Shown piece after piece: positions 31,040-32,778 of a stretch of DNA of 32,778 bases. A program made the translations under genes and the position numbers. The notes under the pieces are model-generated. The model did not search any database, was not told where the DNA came from, and saw nothing but the letters and a program-made list of their open reading frames with translations. This stretch comes from an uncultured Methylococcaceae bacterium (GTDB lineage Bacteria > Pseudomonadota > Gammaproteobacteria > Methylococcales > Methylomonadaceae), in the NCBI GenBank assembly GCA_903866825.1, contig CAIPPE010000165.1, forward strand, positions 1 through 32,778. The letters run 5' to 3'. The stretch's first letter is position 1. Every line of letters starts with the position of its first letter.

Positions 31040-31294
31040 TTACCCTTTATGAGCTGTACGCAGATCGTGGTCATCACTTTCTTCAATCTCAGGATCAAAC
31101 ATCTGTTCATACTCAATCATCGCCTCTTTCGGATTAAATTCTAAATCTTTATTAGCGCCAGCGACTATCTTTCTAGCCTGATCAAACGTATATATTCCCG
31201 CATCTACTCTAAAATTTGTATATCCTTCTTCTTCACCACTCCACCACATTTCATGTTCAATGGACCAGATCAACCATTTATTGTGATTTTTCAT
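31040..31294 (-). CDS. Conserved small phage protein (WLIWS...GYT type)
   Basis: The 84-residue product has the pattern WLIWSIEHEMWWSGEEEGYT, then AGIYTFDQARKIVAGAN and EFNPKEAMIEYEQ, which is a recurring small phage family. Its function is not known; it is usually encoded among early accessory genes. It is the last gene of the right-hand leftward string and ends at the bidirectional terminator. An acidic C-terminus (DPEIEESDDHD) follows. Confidence 0.6.
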   Translation of the reverse strand: MKNHNKWLIWSIEHEMWWSGEEEGYTNFRVDAGIYTFDQARKIVAGANKDLEFNPKEAMIEYEQMFDPEIEESDDHDLRTAHKG

Positions 31295-31303
31295 ATCTTA
31301 TTT

Positions 31304-31609
31304 CTACCCACCTAATATTTTGTTAATATAATCTTCTAAGACATAGTGGACATTTTCGCATCCTGTTATTTTGTGTAATTGATTTTCCTTTTCTTTTTGT
31401 ACCACTTTCGCCAACTCCCTTATAGCACTCTCAAACCTATCGAGCCGTTGGTCGGTGGGGGAAGGACTAAACTGAATTCCACAAGTGCAGTAATGACCAC
31501 AAGCAGGGCAACCACTTCCTTGTGGCGATTTTTCGGGATGACAAACTGGGCAAACTAATCTATATTGGTCTATTTCACTTCCACATTTTTTGCAATTATT
31601 CATACTCAT
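31304..31609 (-). CDS. Multi-zinc-ribbon protein with coiled-coil tail
   Basis: The 101-residue protein has two to three zinc-binding knuckles in the first 50 residues: CKKCG...CPVCH and CPACGHYCTCG. A helical segment follows (about 55-80, DRFESAIRELAKVVQKEKEN). It could bind nucleic acid or a host protein. The start overlaps the stop of the 140-residue gene as ATGA (31606-31609). Function unknown. Confidence 0.6.
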   Translation of the reverse strand: MSMNNCKKCGSEIDQYRLVCPVCHPEKSPQGSGCPACGHYCTCGIQFSPSPTDQRLDRFESAIRELAKVVQKEKENQLHKITGCENVHYVLEDYINKILGG

Positions 31610-32028
31610 TTATCTGTTAGGTTGTTAAGGGGATAGTTAAGGGAATTAAAAGTTGATAAGGCGTGTTCTTTGAAGTGTGCCTGCCCTCGAATGAAAGCAA
31701 CATTTTCCTCGTCTGTTTCATTTTTAGTAATTCCATCGTCTTTACATATTGGTAATACTTCTATTTCCTCCCTCACCTCCTCCCGTCCCTTCGTGATGCC
31801 GAGGGTATAAATGTCTGAAAATGTATAGCCAACTAAGCGACAAAACGCTTCTTTGAATAATCGAAAATCTCGGTAGTCAGCAATAGCATCTTCTAAAGGA
31901 CTGAAGATAATTGAAAAATCTCTATTAAAAGCCTCCAACAATTTCTCTAAGGGGTCATTTTTCATAGTAGGTGCATTAGTAATAATTCCGTCTGTGGGTT
32001 CGCTTAGGCTAAATGGATTGTTTCTCAT
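31606..32028 (-). CDS. Hypothetical protein of the right-hand small-gene string
   Basis: The 140-residue product has a polar start (MRNNPFSLSEPTDG), a helical centre (LEKLLEAFNRDFSIIFSPLEDAIADY) and an acidic segment REEVREEIEVLPICKDD. No motif is visible. It follows the tiny membrane-protein gene by two bases, and its stop overlaps the next start, so it is coupled in the string. I do not recognise a family. Confidence 0.55.
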   Translation of the reverse strand: MRNNPFSLSEPTDGIITNAPTMKNDPLEKLLEAFNRDFSIIFSPLEDAIADYRDFRLFKEAFCRLVGYTFSDIYTLGITKGREEVREEIEVLPICKDDGITKNETDEENVAFIRGQAHFKEHALSTFNSLNYPLNNLTDK

Positions 32029-32030
32029 AT

Positions 32031-32123
32031 TTATTTATTAAAATAAGAACTAGTAAGTAGCAACATTATAAAGCCAAAAGTGTATATGACTACAAATCCT
32101 ATTGTTATTATTTTGTTGTCCAT
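32031..32123 (-). CDS. Tiny single-span membrane protein
   Basis: A 30-codon leftward frame encodes MDNKIITIGFVVIYTFGF and a further LLLTSSYFNK, one membrane helix with short flanks. It starts four bases after the stop of the 62-residue gene and ends two bases before the next gene, which places it in the coupled string. Very short; accepted only because of packing and the uniform hydrophobic run. Confidence 0.4.
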   Translation of the reverse strand: MDNKIITIGFVVIYTFGFIMLLLTSSYFNK

Positions 32124-32127
32124 ATTT

Positions 32128-32316
32128 TCATTTTGTTTTGCCCTTGGTAGGGAGATTATAGGTAATGGTTATTTCAACAAACTCACTATGTTCTACCATT
32201 CTTTCTCCTATAGTTGGCTCATCTCGTCTTACCACCCAAAACTGATTATCTTTAAAATGCTCAAACATATACTTTGTAGCCCACGCCTTCACCTTCCTCT
32301 CATTTTTGGTTTTCAT
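32128..32316 (-). CDS. Small hypothetical protein; gene duplicated at the window end
   Basis: I start at the ATG at 32316, which overlaps the preceding stop as ATGA, instead of an in-frame ATG at 32364 that lies inside the upstream gene. The 62-residue product (MKTKNERKVKAWATKYMFEH and on) is basic at the start and then mixed, with a pattern DNQFWVVRRDEPTIGERMVEHSEFVEITITY that suggests a small alpha-beta domain. Its first 15 codons recur in inverted orientation at 32734-32778. No family recognised. Confidence 0.5.
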   Translation of the reverse strand: MKTKNERKVKAWATKYMFEHFKDNQFWVVRRDEPTIGERMVEHSEFVEITITYNLPTKGKTK

Positions 32317-32350
32317 ATAAGGATTATAAAATAAACTACTAATAAAATTA
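32272..32350. repeat. Left arm of a 79-base inverted repeat
   Basis: These 79 bases are the exact reverse complement of 32700-32778, with 349 bases between the arms. The arm covers the start of the 62-residue gene and the end of the 44-residue membrane gene, not a natural gene boundary. The other arm ends at the last base of the window, so the true repeat might be longer. Confidence 0.9.
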
Positions 32351-32447
32351 CAATCGGGACACATAGAAAAATTAGTTCTAAATAATCACCTTCTTGTTCT
32401 GCAACATTATTGTAAGCTTTTCTTAAATATTCGTATTCTTTATTCAT
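32313..32447 (-). CDS. Small membrane protein
   Basis: A 44-codon frame begins at 32447, overlapping the previous TGA as ATGA (32444-32447), and ends at 32313 with another ATGA overlap. The product has an acidic, tyrosine-rich N-terminal helix (MNKEYEYLRKAYNNVAEQEG) and a strong C-terminal membrane helix (LIFLCVPIVILLVVYFIIL). It is short but coupled on both sides, so likely real. Possible membrane-anchored exclusion or regulator protein; no family known. Confidence 0.5.
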   Translation of the reverse strand: MNKEYEYLRKAYNNVAEQEGDYLELIFLCVPIVILLVVYFIILI

Positions 32448-32698
32448 TTTTTTGTTTGGTTATAAAATTCTCTCCTCTCTTTATACCCTTTTTTAATTCC
32501 TTCACTATGTTTTTTGCGTGCTTCTGGGTCTATTAATCTATGTTTTTTACAGGTTTTGGAAGTAGGTAATATTCTAACTTTACAATATGGGCAATAATTA
32601 AAAGGAATAAATTTAACTTGGTCAGTTACTTTGGAATAATTAGGGTCAGGGCGTCCTTTAAACATAAATCCTTTAAATATCTCTTCCTTCATTTTCAT
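32444..32698 (-). CDS. Small zinc-binding-like protein
   Basis: The 84-residue product has an aromatic N-terminal part, then NYCPYCKVRILPTSKTCKKH, a C-x2-C plus C-x2-H pattern that can hold zinc, and a very basic helical end (EGIKKGYKERREFYNQ). This layout resembles small nucleic-acid-binding proteins and HNH-like relics, but no HNH residues are complete. It is the first complete gene of the leftward string near the window end; the inverted repeat begins two bases upstream of its start. Confidence 0.55.
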   Translation of the reverse strand: MKMKEEIFKGFMFKGRPDPNYSKVTDQVKFIPFNYCPYCKVRILPTSKTCKKHRLIDPEARKKHSEGIKKGYKERREFYNQTKK

Positions 32699-32699
32699 T

Positions 32700-32778
32700 T
32701 AATTTTATTAGTAGTTTATTTTATAATCCTTATATGAAAACCAAAAATGAGAGGAAGGTGAAGGCGTGGGCTACAAAG
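32700..32778. repeat. Right arm of the 79-base inverted repeat, at the window edge
   Basis: Exact reverse complement of 32272-32350, running to the last base. The match stops at 32700, where the next bases differ (T opposite the C at 32351). A contig end of this form is common when an assembler folds back on its own sequence or stops at a k-mer shared with an internal site, though a true duplication or invertible segment is not excluded. Confidence 0.9.
32734..32778 (+). CDS. Partial inverted copy of the 62-residue gene
   Basis: Fifteen codons from an ATG at 32734 (MKTKNERKVKAWATK) repeat the start of the gene at 32128-32316 in the opposite orientation and run off the window end. Because the copy is perfect at the DNA level and includes part of the upstream gene out of context, it is more likely an assembly fold-back than a second functional gene. 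Confidence 0.3.
   Translation, partial: MKTKNERKVKAWATK

Noticed and set aside
32080-32334. An 84-codon rightward open frame
   Set aside because: It lies opposite several coupled leftward genes, and its hydrophobic, unpatterned product looks like an antisense shadow.

Overview
The window looks like part of the genome of a tailed double-stranded DNA phage (Caudoviricetes), probably an incompletely assembled metagenomic contig. It is AT-rich and carries terminase, portal, scaffold and coat genes, a replication block and a lysis pair. I see no tRNA, integrase, CRISPR array or insertion sequence. The standard code fits all long genes, so a UGA-recoding host is not needed. No tape-measure gene is visible, and a beta-rich tail protein plus two long low-complexity proteins resemble nozzle and ejection proteins, so a short-tailed (podovirus-like) particle is my best guess. 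A Patescibacteria/CPR host is possible from the style of the lysozyme, the HNH protein and the fibre N-terminus, but this is only a weak inference.

Layout. At 1-433 two leftward genes (one cut by the edge, one PD-(D/E)XK nuclease) read away from a divergent control region at 434-713. Rightward from 714 to 7354 is the early block: an NrS-1-type primase/polymerase fused to a VirE helicase, a small protein, a RecB-like nuclease, a putative ssDNA-binding protein, six tiny genes mostly joined by ATGA overlaps, a DECH helicase and a Holliday-junction-resolvase-like nuclease. At 7305 it collides with the end of the leftward late block.

The late block runs leftward from about 30.4 kb to 7.3 kb: zincin-like protein, small and large terminase, portal, decoration-like proteins, scaffold, coat protein, adaptor, tail and fibre proteins (one with LamG, one with 13 YadA-type 14-residue repeats), a membrane-anchored coiled-coil protein, a papain-like peptidase with a peptidoglycan-binding tail, a four-gene accessory cassette with an HNH nuclease, then holin and lysozyme. 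From 30.4 to 31.0 kb lies a divergent promoter/operator region and a ribbon-helix-helix regulator. From 31.04 kb to the end is a leftward string of small coupled genes. The last 79 bases are an exact inverted copy of 32272-32350, which looks like an assembly fold-back.

Control signals stand out. A composite site (AAGTTATCCCCA plus a TGCGATGAT-type inverted repeat) occurs at three module boundaries. The early leader carries an attenuator-like terminator with a competing pairing. The extended -10 TGGTATAAT recurs upstream of late genes. A self-contained promoter plus 43-codon membrane-protein gene points against the late operon at 13.8 kb. A multi-hairpin leader precedes the holin. Nearly all genes lack a Shine-Dalgarno sequence, whereas the HNH cassette has strong ones, marking it as a likely import.
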